NCBI GenBank assembly: GCA_022575985.1
Contig: JAKSXM010000132.1
Coordinates: forward strand, 11,718,001-11,782,000
Length of the DNA stretch: 64,000 nucleotides
Direction of reading: 5' to 3'
Origin: Anagrus nilaparvatae
Taxonomy: Eukaryota; Arthropoda; Insecta; Hymenoptera; Mymaridae
The position numbers were made by a program, and so were the translations under genes. Shown here in pieces: positions 1 through 10,091 of the stretch. How positions within the stretch are numbered: the stretch's first letter is position 1; each line of letters opens with the position of its first letter. The notes beneath the pieces were generated by a model. That model was given only the letters and a program-made list of their open reading frames with translations, did no database searches and was not told the DNA's origin.

Positions 1-1029
1 TTTCTATATGTAAAAAAAACTTACACACTTACATAAATTTTCTTTGTATATATATATCAAAATTTTACAACATTTTTTGACACTGTGTATTTAATCTAAA
101 AAAACAACCTATATACATATGTATATATAAATACTTAAGTTGCTTTTTTGTAGTACATAGTACTTTAAGAACAAAGCTTATATCTTCACAGTTTTTTTAG
201 TTTGTATATAAAGTCTCTGTTCTAAAATAAAATATTGAAAAAGAATCAGTAAACTTTGAAAAAACAAAAAATAAATAAATGGGAAAAAAAATATTAGTTT
301 TTTTTTTTGCTTTCAATTTCAAAAAAAAAAAAATTTAGGCCATGAATTTCTTAGGGCATTCCTTGAAATTTTCCATCATGGTATCATTAAATTTTTTTGT
401 CAATTTTTACATAGAATTTAAATTCAGAAAGAATCGCTCATATATTTCAACTTTTTTAATGCATAATATTAAGAATTGTTTAATAAATCCCACTGTCTCT
501 TCTCCTTTTTTTTTTATTCATATAAGAATTAAATTTATTTTAAATTCATTCTATATATATAAAAAAAAAAGAAGTCAAATGTGCATATTATATGAGTTAA
601 TATAAAAAAAAATTTCCTTATATATAAAATTTTAATAATATAAAAAAAAAGTTTTATTTTTTTATTTTAAAATTTATTAAATTTTTTTTGCATTATGTAG
701 ATTGGAAAAGTCGAGGGAAAATTTTATTTAAAATAATATATTTGCAAAGTGTACTTATTTGTAACAAAGTGTACTCATTTTGCCCTAAAAATTATGTTAG
801 GTTCAAATAGTTTTTATCTAAACTCAGAGCATAGAAATATTAAAATATAAAGCTTAGCTCAGATTTGACTTTAAAATATGAATCGTTTTTTTGCAACTGA
901 CATTTCGAAACCTTTAAATCTATAGAATCTTAAAAAGTAGTAAATTAATTTTTTTTTTTAATTGGCAAGTAACTTAAATTTCAAGGTGATCCAGTAATCA
1001 TTAATTAAAGAACCTTTTATGGCTCATGT
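1..1029. other. AT-rich intergenic DNA, no gene seen
   Basis: Long A and T runs with no coding segment that resembles a known family. The 87-codon open frame at 342-605 is low-complexity Phe/Ile/Lys/Asn translation of AT-rich DNA and is not taken as a gene. Confidence 0.6.
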
Positions 1030-1506
1030 ATATATGCAACTAATTCTCGGATCTTCATATTGGTTTCAAAATATTTTCCCTACAAAGTACTAAAGAAAAT
1101 AAGTTATCATCTTAACTTTTAGCCTCCTAGGTCTTGTCCTTGATTTTTTATAACCATTTTAGTTTTTTTTATATTTTTCGATTATTTAATTTTTAAGAGC
1201 GCAAAAATTATAATAAATTCTCGCAAACGCTTATTTTATTGTAAAAAAATTTATAACCGGTTTGTGTAACTACACAACCAACGAGCATGGAACATGTTCA
1301 TTTATAACATTGATAATAAAGTATTTATTATGTTCATAATATAAATATTTATATGCAAATATTTATATTTAGATTTTTATTATAGAAATCATGCTTCTTA
1401 GACATTAAAATGAACTAAATTAATTAAATTTTCAAATTATTATAGTTTTTTAAATAATATGAATATGAATTTATTTTTTATTAATTTTTATAATGAATTC
1501 TTAAAA

Positions 1507-2027
1507 ATTCTGCACCAATGGTCCCTAGGTACTTCTGCACCAATACTCCATAGGTACTTCTGCACCAAAGGTCTTTAGGGACTTCTGCACCAATGCTCCC
1601 TAGGTACTTCTGCACCAAAACTTCCTAGGTACTTCTGCACCAAAGGTCTTTAGCGACTTCTGCACCAAAACTTCCTAGGTACTTCTGCACCAAAGGTCTT
1701 TAGCGACTTCTGCACCATAGGTCCCTAGGTACTTCTGCACCAATGCTCCCTAGGTACTTCTGCACCAAAGGTCTTTAGGGACTTCTGCACCAAAGGTTCC
1801 TAGGTACTTCTGCACCAAAGGTCTTTAGGGACTTCTGCACCAATAGTCCCTAGGTACTTCTGCACCAATGCTCCCTAGGTACTTCTGCACCAAAGGTTCC
1901 TAGGTACTTCTGCACCAAAGGTCTTTAGGGACTTCTGCACCAATAGTCCCTAGGTACTTCTGCACCAAAGGTCCCTAGGTACTTCTGCACCATAGGTCCC
2001 TAGGTACTTCTGCACCAAAAGTCCCTG
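1507..2027. repeat. 25-bp minisatellite, about 21 units
   Basis: Tandem 25-bp units built on ACTTCTGCACCAAAGGTCC followed by CTAGGT, with two alternating variants (TCCCTAGGT and TCTTTAGGG). It forms the internal minisatellite of HINE copy 1. The same unit occurs in opposite orientation in copy 2 at 4450-4690. Confidence 0.9.
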
Positions 2028-2049
2028 AATCGAAAATATTCTAAGTCCA

Positions 2050-2275
2050 TTTGACCCCCCCCCTAAAAACGTCAATTTTTGACCCCCCCCCCCCCTAAAA
2101 GCGTCAATTTTTGACCCCCCCCTAAAAACGTCAATTTTTGACCCCCCCCCCCTAAAAGCGTCAATTTTTGACCCCCCCCTAAAAACGTCAATTTTTGACC
2201 CCCCCCCTAAAAGCGTCAATTTTTGACCCCCCCCCCTAAAAGCGTCACTTTTTCACCCCCCCCCCTGCCGAGCCG
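2050..2275. repeat. C-tract tandem repeat, about 7 units
   Basis: Units of about 27-31 bp, each with TCAATTTTTGA, a run of 7-13 C, then TAAAAACG or TAAAAGCG. The two variants largely alternate, giving a higher-order dimer. It encodes a spurious Gly-Ser-Lys-Ile-Asp repeat on the minus strand (1950-2219), which is not a gene. Confidence 0.85.
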
Positions 2276-3450
2276 GACTTTTTCAAATACCCCATCCAAT
2301 GAACATGTTCCATGTTAAAATATTTTTTCATAAGTCCAGGTAAGAAATTTCCTCAGCTATTCAATGCCGAAGTCAAAGTTTTTTTCTTGAGTTGCGCATG
2401 CGCAAGAAATTGAGTGAATACGTTTCATCTTCTAGCATTCATATCTCACCAGCAGACAAACCAATTTTATTGCTGTAATTGAAAATTTTGTTTTTTTGTA
2501 TACTTTTTTTGGTAAAATTTTAGTCTTGTTTTTTTTGCTTTCTTAAAAAACTAAATAAAAAAATCTAATTTTAAAAGTTTTATTTTCCACAAATTTCAAA
2601 TTTCCCACCAAGTCACGTGACTAATTATAAATCTAGCTAAAAATTTGTATTCCGCAGAAAATTTTACATACTTAAGGATATATCTTTTTATGTTTTTAAG
2701 AACTTTTATGTTATAGCAGCAAAATTTTGAATTTAAAAATTAAAAGATCTCATTTTTTAAGGAATTTTTTTATTTTTAAATTAAATAATAAATTAATCAA
2801 AATTAATGGCAAAATTCTTTCGGATTTCTCTGCTCTAACATAAAAGCTCTTAAAATCATAAAAAGATATACATATTCTTATGTAAAATTTTCCACGGAAT
2901 ACAAATTTTTAGTCAGATTTTTAATTGGTCACGTGACTTGGTGGGAAATTTGAAATTTGTGAAAAATAAAACTTTTAAAATCAGATTTTTTTCTAGTTTT
3001 TTAAGAAAGTAAAGACTAAAATTTTACCAAAAAAAGTATACAAAAAAACAAAATTTTCAAGTACAGCAATAAAATTGGTTTGACTGCTGACGAGATATGA
3101 ATGCTAGAAGATGAAACGTACGAGGAAACGTATTCACTCGATTTCTCGCGCATGCGCAACTTAAGAAAAAAACTTTGACTTCGGCATCGAATAGCTGAAG
3201 AAATTTCTTACCTGGACCTATGAAAAAATATTTTTTTTCAATAAAATAAGCGTTCGCGAGAATTTATAATAATAATTTTTGCATTCTTAAAAATTAAAAA
3301 AATGAAAAACATAAAAAAAAACTAAAATGTCTATAAAAAGTCTAGGATAAGACCTATGGGGCTGAAAATTGTGCTAATAACGTATTTTCGATAGTACTTT
3401 GAAGGAAAAATATTTTAGAACCGATTTGAAGACTCAAAAATTTTTTTCAC

Positions 3451-4341
3451 GTACACTTTAGGAATATCTACCCATATACAATTTTTCTTTATCAACCCTC
3501 TTTTAACTGTAATAATTCTTTAACAAATAAATTAGAAGTTCAGATTTTTACTTTTTATTTTATAATTACAAAAAAAAAATTTTTTTTTTATACAAAAGAT
3601 CAAATATCAAAATTCAAAAAAAAAAGAAAAAAAAATATAGGTTAACAAGTTTTTGACGTACACGTTAAAAAAAGCTTTTGAAAAAAAAAAAAATTCTACT
3701 TAAATCATACATAAACGATTTCTGTATATTGGCGTTTGATTTCACCTCGATACATTTTTTTATAAAACACAATCATAAGTTAAAAATCATAAAGGAAAAA
3801 AAAGACTGTCGTATGTGAAAAAAAAATATAACCCATATATATATATGTGATTTTTTATATCGATAGTTTTTTTTGTATAAATTTTACGATCGAGAAAGCT
3901 TTTAAATTTTCTAAGCTTCCTCATTTTTCAAACATAAACTAGTCGTTTGTAAATGTCAATTCGAAAAAAGTCTCGCATTTCTTTTTTTATATATATATGT
4001 TATTTTTATTTTTTTTACAATTTATAAAATAGAATTTCGATGATGAAAAATTTGTTGTGCATGTATCGTAAAATAAAATAGTTGTATTTTTTGGTAATAT
4101 TTAACACGTTAAATTATTTATTATTTTGAAAAAAATATAAATTTTGTAAATTAGTAAATAAAAGTGGGTATATATATATGAAAAATTAATAAAAATTAAT
4201 ATATGTAGTATCAGAATTGATAAATGAAAAAAATTAAGGATATTTTAAATACCCCCTGATTATAAGTTTCCTTATAGTTAACCATTTGACCCCTCATATC
4301 CCCCCTAGAACTTCAGCTTATTACCCCTCCCTTGAATTTGG
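3451..4341. other. AT-rich intergenic DNA with a decayed HINE scrap
   Basis: No gene. At about 4282-4330 a short C-rich stretch (CATTTGACCCC, then ACCCCTCCC) resembles the 5' region of the HINE family in minus orientation and may be an old fragment. Confidence 0.4.
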
Positions 4342-4372
4342 GATCATAAAAAGTCCCCATCTCCATGGTTTT

Positions 4373-4801
4373 TAACATGGAACATGTTTATAGGGAGGGG
4401 GTACTTCAGAACTGGAAAATTAAGGGGGGGGGTCAAATTTGTCCTTTTTAAGGGGGGGGGTCAAATGGGACCATTGGTGCAGAAGTCTCTAAAGACCTTT
4501 GGTGCAGAAGTACTTAGGGAGCATTGGTGCAGAAGTACCTAGGGACCTATGGTGCAGAAGCCCCTAAAGACCTTTGGTACAGAAGTACCTAGGGACCTAT
4601 GGTGCAGAAGTCTCTAAAGACCTTTGGTGCAGAGGTACCTAGGGACCATTGGTGCAGAAGTCTCTAAAGAACTTTAGTGCAAAAATACTTGGATATAAAT
4701 ATTGATATTATGAACAGAATAGATACTTTATTATCAGTGTTAGTTATTAGTGAACATGTTCCATGCTCGTTGGTTGTGTAGTTACACAAACCGGTCATAA
4801 G
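4373..4801 (+). mobile_element. Helentron-like non-autonomous element (HINE), copy 2
   Basis: Plus-strand copy of the family at 1251-2317. It starts TTTAACATGGAACATGTTTA, has G-runs at about 4424-4450, the 25-bp minisatellite (4450-4690), the inverted start motif GAACATGTTCCATG at 4752, a hairpin at 4772-4792 and ends GGTCATAAG at 4801, followed by host TTTT. Copies 1 and 2 are about 82% alike over the last 110 bp but lie in opposite orientation, so together they mimic a 3.5-kb inverted-repeat transposon. Confidence 0.7.
4450..4690. repeat. 25-bp minisatellite, about 9-10 units
   Basis: Units built on TTGGTGCAGAAGTCTCTAAA and GTACCTAGGGACC, reverse complement of the units at 1507-2027. It is the internal repeat of HINE copy 2. 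Confidence 0.9.
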
Positions 4802-5177
4802 TTTTACTTTTACTTTTCAAAAACGCGTGCCTGTAAGCACCTCAATTTTCCCATTTAAATAACATGGAAATTTTGAGTTTTCAACTTTCTAATTTTTTAC
4901 AAAGCTTACCAAATGTTTTGAAAAGCTACTAATCGATGGAAAGTACTATTTAAATATATAAAAAATGCTATGCTACTTAAGGTTGGGTATCGTTTTTTAT
5001 ATATTTAAATAGTAATTTCCATCGATTAGCAGCTTTTCAAAATATTCTGCAAGCTTTGTAAAAAATTAGAAAACTCAAAATTCCCATGTTATTTAAATGA
5101 CAAAATTGAGGTTCTTACAGGCACGGGTTTTTGAAAAGCAAAAGCAAAATCCTTGGAGCTGGGGACTTTTTATGACC

Positions 5178-5479
5178 AAAAGTTTACGAAAAAACCCGAG
5201 GAGCAAAGTTTTTCTTAAAACTCCATTTTTGAATAGTACTGATTAATTATAAGATAAAATATTTGTTTGACTTATCAAATCGTATTGCCAGTAATAATTA
5301 TTATTTAAATAAGTTAAACTAGTAACAACAAAGTTTAACAAGTTAATAACGTATGAGTTAAAAATAAAAATGAATAGGTCTGATTAATAGGATCAAGTGT
5401 TAGTAAATATGTGAAAATAGCTATTTTAAAGCTGTTAAGAGCTTTTAAATCGGTAAAGAAGATAAGTTTTTTACATTAG
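5178..5479. other. AT-rich spacer
   Basis: No gene or repeat recognised between the small palindrome and the LINE fragment. Confidence 0.4.
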
Positions 5480-6310
5480 TCGGCAATGAATTCCACAGAA
5501 CAGAGTTATGGAATTGAAAGGACTGAATTACACAATCCCCCATCTTCGGTAGAGACGGTTTTTGGAGTATATTTAGTGTTGTAGCTTGTTAAATATTGAG
5601 GTTGACCAAGAAGTCAAATATAAATTAAAATTGCCTCAAAATATATACGGCATGTGTCAGAACAGAGCCATCCTAATTTTTTCCTATATGGGGAAATATG
5701 CGCATCTTTGCAAACACTAAAAATATAACGCAACCCTGAATTTGATAGTCTTTGTAGTCTAGCCTTAAGTACATTACTCGAATCCAAGTATACTACATTA
5801 GAGTAGTCTAGATGTGGTACAAATAATGCTTGTACTAGTCTTGTAAGTAATACTTCATCCGTGTAGTGACGTATATATGAATCTGAGTGCAGCATACGTC
5901 TAACTTTTTTCTCTATTTCTGCTATATGAGACTCCCAACTAAGCTTACTGTCAAAATAATACGGCTTAAAACCTGAGTATTTTAATCTGTTTAGAAGGTC
6001 AACGAAGGTGCTTTTGCCAAAGTAGATACCTCCGTTTTGTCCTGATTGAGTTGAAATATTACGTCTCAGCCCAATCAGAGATTTTATGAGCAGTAGACGA
6101 AAATTTTTCGATGGCAGTAGGCATATTTTCTTGAAATACCTGAAAGTAAACCTGAAAGTCATCTGCATTTTTCAGTTGCTTTCCTTTTGTTAATTAACAG
6201 TTGTAGTTCAGTATTAATCCAGTTTGCTTAGTCTTACAAAGATTTACAGTTTTTAAACGAGCTAGATCATCAAAGTCCCACGTTGAAACTAAAAAAATTA
6301 TAGAACAGAA
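5480..6310 (-). pseudogene. 5'-truncated LINE reverse transcriptase fragment
   Basis: A minus-strand frame (5614-6168) reads into the C-terminal RT/thumb region of jockey/CR1-group LINEs. Landmarks are WESHIAEIEKKV, LFVPHLDYSNVVY and ARLQRLSNSGLRYIF followed by SPYRKKLGWL, which match the conserved post-RT block of these elements (LDYC ... LQKLQN ... LGW in the intact LINE at 7195-9468). The frame continues with stops to about 5480, with a likely LCNSVLSIP/LCSVEF end block, and upstream coding-like remnants reach about 6310. The catalytic palm with the YADD motif is missing, so the piece is inactive. No poly(A) tail was seen. Confidence 0.75.
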
Positions 6311-6364
6311 ATACCACTTTTGGGCAATTGAAAATTCCAGAATCTCAAAAATTCATGATTTTAG

Positions 6365-6540
6365 TCTTATTACACAAATATGCCAGAATATCTTGGTTTC
6401 CCCAATATAGAAAGAAAAAATAAATAGTTTAGGTATTATCCTTAATAAGTCAAGTAATATAATTTTATCTATTTAAATTAAATTGAATTTTAAACCTACT
6501 TTAATTTTATACTCAAATAAATTTTCTATTATACTAAAAG
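6365..6540. repeat. Dispersed repeat, inverted mate at 13545-13720
   Basis: About 175 bp whose reverse complement recurs at 13545-13720. Shared blocks include CCAGAATATCTTGG, AATTTTATACTCAAATAAAT and ATTTTATCTATTT. The pair brackets the LINE at 6.9-11.5 kb in opposite orientation. Family unknown. Confidence 0.7.
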
Positions 6541-6870
6541 GGGAGTTCATATTAGTTTTAAAAAAAACATACCAGATTCCCTCAAAGATTTTCTGAAAGT
6601 TGCTACAAAATTTTTGAGACAAAAAAATTTATTTGTCTCGAAAATTGCAATTTCAACAACAATTTAAAAATTAGTCACTTTGGGCCAAAAATAACCAGAA
6701 ATTTATAAATTGAAAAACAAGGCTATTTTAAATATCTTCTGAAGAACCTCAAAATTCTTATCTTATAACATGGAGCCTTGCGTTTCTAGGTTTAGATACC
6801 CCATCGAGCACGAATGAAGAGTATTTGATATGCTTATTTAACCTAATAAATTGATTCATAAACATTTGAT
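6541..6870. other. AT-rich spacer
   Basis: No gene recognised. It ends at the T run that is the complement of the poly(A) tail of the adjacent minus-strand LINE. Confidence 0.4.
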
Positions 6871-6874
6871 GTAT

Positions 6875-6905
<31 letters not shown>

Positions 6906-7194
6906 TTAAATTTATTTATTGTATAAATATTATACAAAAATTGAGATTACATATGATTTAGCATAATTACATTGCACATGAAGTTTAATTATATAAAAAG
7001 ATAAAAAAATTTTTAATGAAAAACATAAATATATAAAAAGTAAGAATAAAAATAACTGAAAAAACATAATAATATAATATATAAATTCAAAATAAAAATA
7101 TAATAAGTATTCAATCTGTAGTGTTGGTAAGTGTAAGGATGAGTAAAAGGAGGAAACAGTTTATAAATAATTTCTTAAAAAATTATGAAGGAAG

Positions 7195-9468
7195 TTAAAG
7201 ATGGGGGGACAACGAAGGAATACTCGATTCTCGTGAATCAATTTCTAGTAAGAATTTGTGTAAATTTGCTTTAAAGGAGCTAATTGAGAACGAGAATCGA
7301 ATATTTTCGGGAACTGAATTCCAAAAGGAAATCATATAAACGAGGGAAGAATTACTGTAAAAAGGATTTTTCGTGAGATCAACTTTTAGATGGGGCCTGT
7401 TTTTTGGACGCAGCTCTCGGGCTGGAGTATATATATTGATTTTAGATTTTAAATAAGTAGGTTTACCATTTTGAAGTATGTTGTAAATATAAGAAGCACA
7501 AAGATATTCAGCCCTTAATTTAACTTTTCGCCAACCTAGACTTATCCTATCAGGAGAGGTCCTAAGAGGATATTTAATATCACAGACATATCGAACTGCC
7601 GCGTTTTGCAATTTTTGTAACCTCACATATTGATGTTCAGGAAGATTACCTATGGGAAACATACAATAGTCTAATAAGGGAAAGATAAGAGCAGAAACTA
7701 ACTGCTTACGAAGGTTTTTTGTAATTAAATTTTTAAAATACCTTAATTTATAAAGGGAATAATTTACTGTTTTGACAACATGATTAATGTGAGTACTCCA
7801 TTTCATTTCTGAATCGAAGAATATGCCAAGATTGTTAACTACTTTAGAGAGTTTTATATTTACACCACCAAAATAAAATGAATTATCAGCGTTATAAAAA
7901 TCATTTACATTTCTCCCAAAAAGAATTATTTTAGTTTTATCTTTGTTTATAACAAAATTGTTTAAAGAGGACCAGGCTTCTATTTCCTTAATATCATTTT
8001 GTAATAGAGAAATACCAAGATCAAAATCCTTATAGGGAGTTTGAATATAAATTTGAAGATCGTCAGCATAAAGAAGCCTTTTAGAATACACAATTTTAGT
8101 ACCTAAGTCGTTTAAATATATAAGGAAAAGAAGTCGGCCCAACACTGAACCCTGTGGAACTCCACTTATAATTTTTTTTATGGAGGAGGCCTTATCATCA
8201 TAAATCACTGATTGAGTTCTATCAGAGAGATACTCAGAGAACCAGCCTATAGCACTATCAGAGAAGCCAAAAACTGAGAGTTTCTTTAAGAGGATTTCAT
8301 GAGAGACCCTATCAAAAGCTTTTGACAAGTCAATCATGACTAAAATGGTTATTAGATCCAAATGATGGCCACGACAAATATCATCAGTAAGGTTGGTCAA
8401 AGTGATCTGAGTGCTGTGAAATTTCTGAAATCCTGATTGAAAACTATCTAACAGATTTAGTTGGTTTAAATAGTCAAAAATTTGCTTATGCAGAATTTTT
8501 TCAAAAATTTTAGATATTATACAAAGCAGTGATACAGGTCTATAATCACCAAGAGAACTAGGATTTGGAACTTTAGCTGTGGGAAGAATATTACCATGTT
8601 TCCATGCTTTGGGGAACTTGTTCAATATAATTGATTTATTGAAAAGGGCTAAAAAAACCCTTGAAAGAGCAGGAAGACAAAGTTTCAGTACCTTTAAGGA
8701 AATGCCATCTGGACCTACGGATTTGGTTGAGAACTGTTTAAAAGCCCAATCTAAATCTTCCATTTTTATGCGTTTAAATTTAAAATTATTTGACCTCGTT
8801 GGGCTTGTTGAATTTTGAGTAAGAGAAACAGAGGGGAAAGCATTTTGGGTAGTTAAGAAATAGTTGTTAAATTCATCAGGAGTGAAAATTGGTTTTTCTT
8901 TTATAGAAGATTTAGTAAGACCCAAATGGTTTATTTCTTTCCAAAGTGTATCTGATGAGCAGTTTGTATTTAGCTTCTCAGAATAAAATTTGATTTTTTC
9001 GTCTGTGATTTTTTGATTTAACTTATCTTTTTGAATTTTATATCGATCGTAACATTCCTCTCTACGGCTTCTATAGTATTTACGATAAAGTTTATTTAGT
9101 TCCTTCAACTCAGACTTTGATTCAGACGTGAGCCACGGTAGGGATTTATTATTTAAAGTAAATTCTTTGTAGGGAGCTAACACATCAAGGACTGAAGTAA
9201 TATTTTTAGCAGTGTTTTCCCAAATTAGATCAATATCGGAACTTTTAAAGGCAAATGCCCAATCGAATGCAAGTAATCTTAGCGTAAATTCATCTTGTGA
9301 AATACTATCCATATTCCTGTATCTTATTTGGGCTAGTGGAGTTTTTGGAACGAAGATGTCTAAAGTAACGTCAGTTAGAAAATGATTATTAATAAAAGGA
9401 TGTTTTCCAAAAGATATGACACGATCATTTTCATCGACAATACAAAGGTCGATGAAAAAGTAGTGCAT
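7195..9468 (-). CDS. LINE ORF2 reverse transcriptase part (frameshifted from its endonuclease)
   Basis: Up to 757 residues; the first approximately 40 are the end of the endonuclease (IDLCIVDENDRVISFG, then KHPFINNHFLTDV) read in a shifted frame. The RT domain follows: GPDGISLKVLK (about 251), then NILPTAK, GDYRPVSLLCIISKIFEKI, FQSGFQKFHSTQ, IDLSKAFDRVSHEIL, SGVPQGSVLG, and the catalytic YADDLQIY near residue 490. A thumb-like and C-terminal region ends near WNSVPENIR, a block typical of jockey/CR1 LINEs. In the family it copies the element RNA at a nicked target site. The residue after SVLG is Arg where this family normally has Pro (GPLLF), which may impair this copy. It has lost its own start through the frameshift near 9455. 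The YADD catalytic core is intact. Confidence 0.85.
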   Translation of the reverse strand: MHYFFIDLCIVDENDRVISFGKHPFINNHFLTDVTLDIFVPKTPLAQIRYRNMDSISQDEFTLRLLAFDWAFAFKSSDIDLIWENTAKNITSVLDVLAPYKEFTLNNKSLPWLTSESKSELKELNKLYRKYYRSRREECYDRYKIQKDKLNQKITDEKIKFYSEKLNTNCSSDTLWKEINHLGLTKSSIKEKPIFTPDEFNNYFLTTQNAFPSVSLTQNSTSPTRSNNFKFKRIKMEDLDWAFKQFSTKSVGPDGISLKVLKLCLPALSRVFLALFNKSIILNKFPKAWKHGNILPTAKVPNPSSLGDYRPVSLLCIISKIFEKILHKQIFDYLNQLNLLDSFQSGFQKFHSTQITLTNLTDDICRGHHLDLITILVMIDLSKAFDRVSHEILLKKLSVFGFSDSAIGWFSEYLSDRTQSVIYDDKASSIKKIISGVPQGSVLGRLLFLIYLNDLGTKIVYSKRLLYADDLQIYIQTPYKDFDLGISLLQNDIKEIEAWSSLNNFVINKDKTKIILFGRNVNDFYNADNSFYFGGVNIKLSKVVNNLGIFFDSEMKWSTHINHVVKTVNYSLYKLRYFKNLITKNLRKQLVSALIFPLLDYCMFPIGNLPEHQYVRLQKLQNAAVRYVCDIKYPLRTSPDRISLGWRKVKLRAEYLCASYIYNILQNGKPTYLKSKINIYTPARELRPKNRPHLKVDLTKNPFYSNSSLVYMISFWNSVPENIRFSFSISSFKANLHKFLLEIDSRESSIPSLSPHL

Positions 9469-10088
9469 GAACCCTTATGAGTGGCACCATGAGGAACTAA
9501 ATTCAACCTGTTTTCAAAGATAAAATCGTACATTATGAGAGATTTTTGATGAAAGTAGTACATGTCAGCGTTGAAATCACCTAAGATTAATTTATTACTA
9601 TAATTAGCTATGATACTAGATAAATTATCTAAGAATTTAATACCCTGGTGGAATCTCGAATCAGGAGGTCTATAAACTACAGCTATGACTAGGTAGGAAC
9701 ATGAAAGATCAATTTCACATATAAGGTACTCGGCCAATTTTTCTTGACCAATTTCTATACTTCTATCGAGAATACGGTATTTGATATTGCTTTTAATATA
9801 TAATGCTACTCCACCCGAACTCCGACCTTGCCTATCATTTCTAATTAAGGTATATCCCGGTATTTGAGCCATAACATCAGTAAAGGCACTGTGTAGCCAA
9901 GTCTCTGTTACTGCTACCGCGTGATAATCACCAGACAGAAATTTAGCGCGGACAAAATCCATACGACCTGTTTTACAAAGGGAGCTTGCATTGAAATGAC
10001 AAGCTTTGAAGAGTTTGGGGGAGTAGGCATTTGATTTAATATTTTTACATTTATGATTTAGATAATTAGTAGAGCTTACCGGTGATTG
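9375..10088 (-). pseudogene. LINE ORF2 AP-like endonuclease, in frame with ORF1 after a UAG
   Basis: Open in frame from the codon after the ORF1 stop (10088) to 9375. The first 42 codons (10088-9963) have no ATG but already contain endonuclease sequence: HFNASSLCKTGR is the N-x-x-S-L-x-x-K entry block. The first ATG, at 9962, therefore starts inside the domain. Further blocks are VTETWLHS (catalytic Glu), GGVALYIKS, VVYRPPDS and LILGDFNADM (catalytic Asp/Asn). At the T run near 9455 the frame leaves the family consensus; the remainder (IDLCIVDEN) continues in the frame of the RT entry. The family protein nicks the target to prime reverse transcription. Whether it is made by readthrough, reinitiation or a lost start is open. 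Confidence 0.8.
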
Positions 10089-10091
10089 CTA
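10083..10091 (-). promoter_or_regulatory. UAG stop in a TMV-type leaky context (UAG CAA UCA)
   Basis: The last ORF1 codons are CAG CAA, then TAG (10091-10089), then CAA TCA. The six bases after the stop fit CARYYA, the consensus long known to promote translational readthrough in tobacco mosaic virus-type gene expression. The downstream endonuclease is in the same frame with no ATG ahead of its first conserved block. I infer readthrough as the possible way of making the endonuclease-RT protein; nothing here proves it occurs. Confidence 0.55.

Larger units (their letters stand above)
1251..2317 (-). mobile_element. Helentron-like non-autonomous element (HINE), copy 1
   Basis: Reading the minus strand, the element starts near TTAACATGGAACATG (2317 end), has a G-rich tract, a 25-bp minisatellite, a subterminal inverted repeat of the start motif (1286-1302), then a hairpin (GGTTGTGTA / TACACAAACC) and the end motif CCGGTTATAA at about 1251. 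Subterminal inverted repeats, an internal minisatellite, a 3' hairpin and insertion in a T/A run without an obvious target duplication are the published features of HINE/DINE-1 type elements. It carries no Rep/helicase and must be mobilised in trans. It sits in the left arm of the palindrome at 1030-3450, whose right arm shows the pre-insertion sequence. Confidence 0.7.
1030..3450. mobile_element. Large palindromic (foldback-like) element, left arm interrupted by a HINE
   Basis: The left arm (about 1030-1250 continuing at 2318-2760) is the imperfect reverse complement of the right arm (about 2815-3450). Shared landmarks are the GCGCATGCGC motif (about 2395 and 3150), CACGTGACT near 2615 and 2930, and GTCTTGTCC/GTCTTATCC at the outer part. 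The centre, 2760-2815, is AT-rich. No protein is encoded. The left arm is split at 1250/2318 by a 1.07-kb element, so the right arm preserves the empty site. Diverged relatives are seen at 17878-18975 and 58828-59580. Structure resembles foldback elements; superfamily is not determined because no target duplication was identified. Confidence 0.75.
4342..5177. mobile_element. Small palindromic element, left arm split by HINE copy 2
   Basis: The left arm (4342-4372 plus 4802-4965) pairs with the right arm (about 4995-5177). The outer ends read TCATAAAAAGTCCCC on the left and GGGGACTTTTTATGA on the right. The arms then share TTTTCAAAAAC, GTGCCTGTAAG/CTTACAGGCAC and CCATCGATTAG blocks. No coding capacity. 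The HINE at 4373-4801 interrupts the left arm, so the right arm shows the uninterrupted sequence. Confidence 0.75.

Noticed and set aside
1950..2219. 89-codon Gly-Ser-Lys-Ile-Asp repeat protein on the minus strand
   Set aside because: It is a translation of the C-tract tandem repeat inside a HINE, with no start context or independent support.
1251..4801. A single 3.5-kb DNA transposon with 110-bp terminal inverted repeats and subterminal inverted minisatellites
   Set aside because: Each half ends internally at its own AACATGG terminus, and each half interrupts a different palindrome whose other arm shows the empty site, so these are two separate insertions in opposite orientation.
9450..9470. 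Programmed frameshift between the LINE endonuclease and RT
   Set aside because: The T run there does not fit a canonical slippery heptamer in the incoming frame; a simple 1-nt indel in a homopolymer explains it better.
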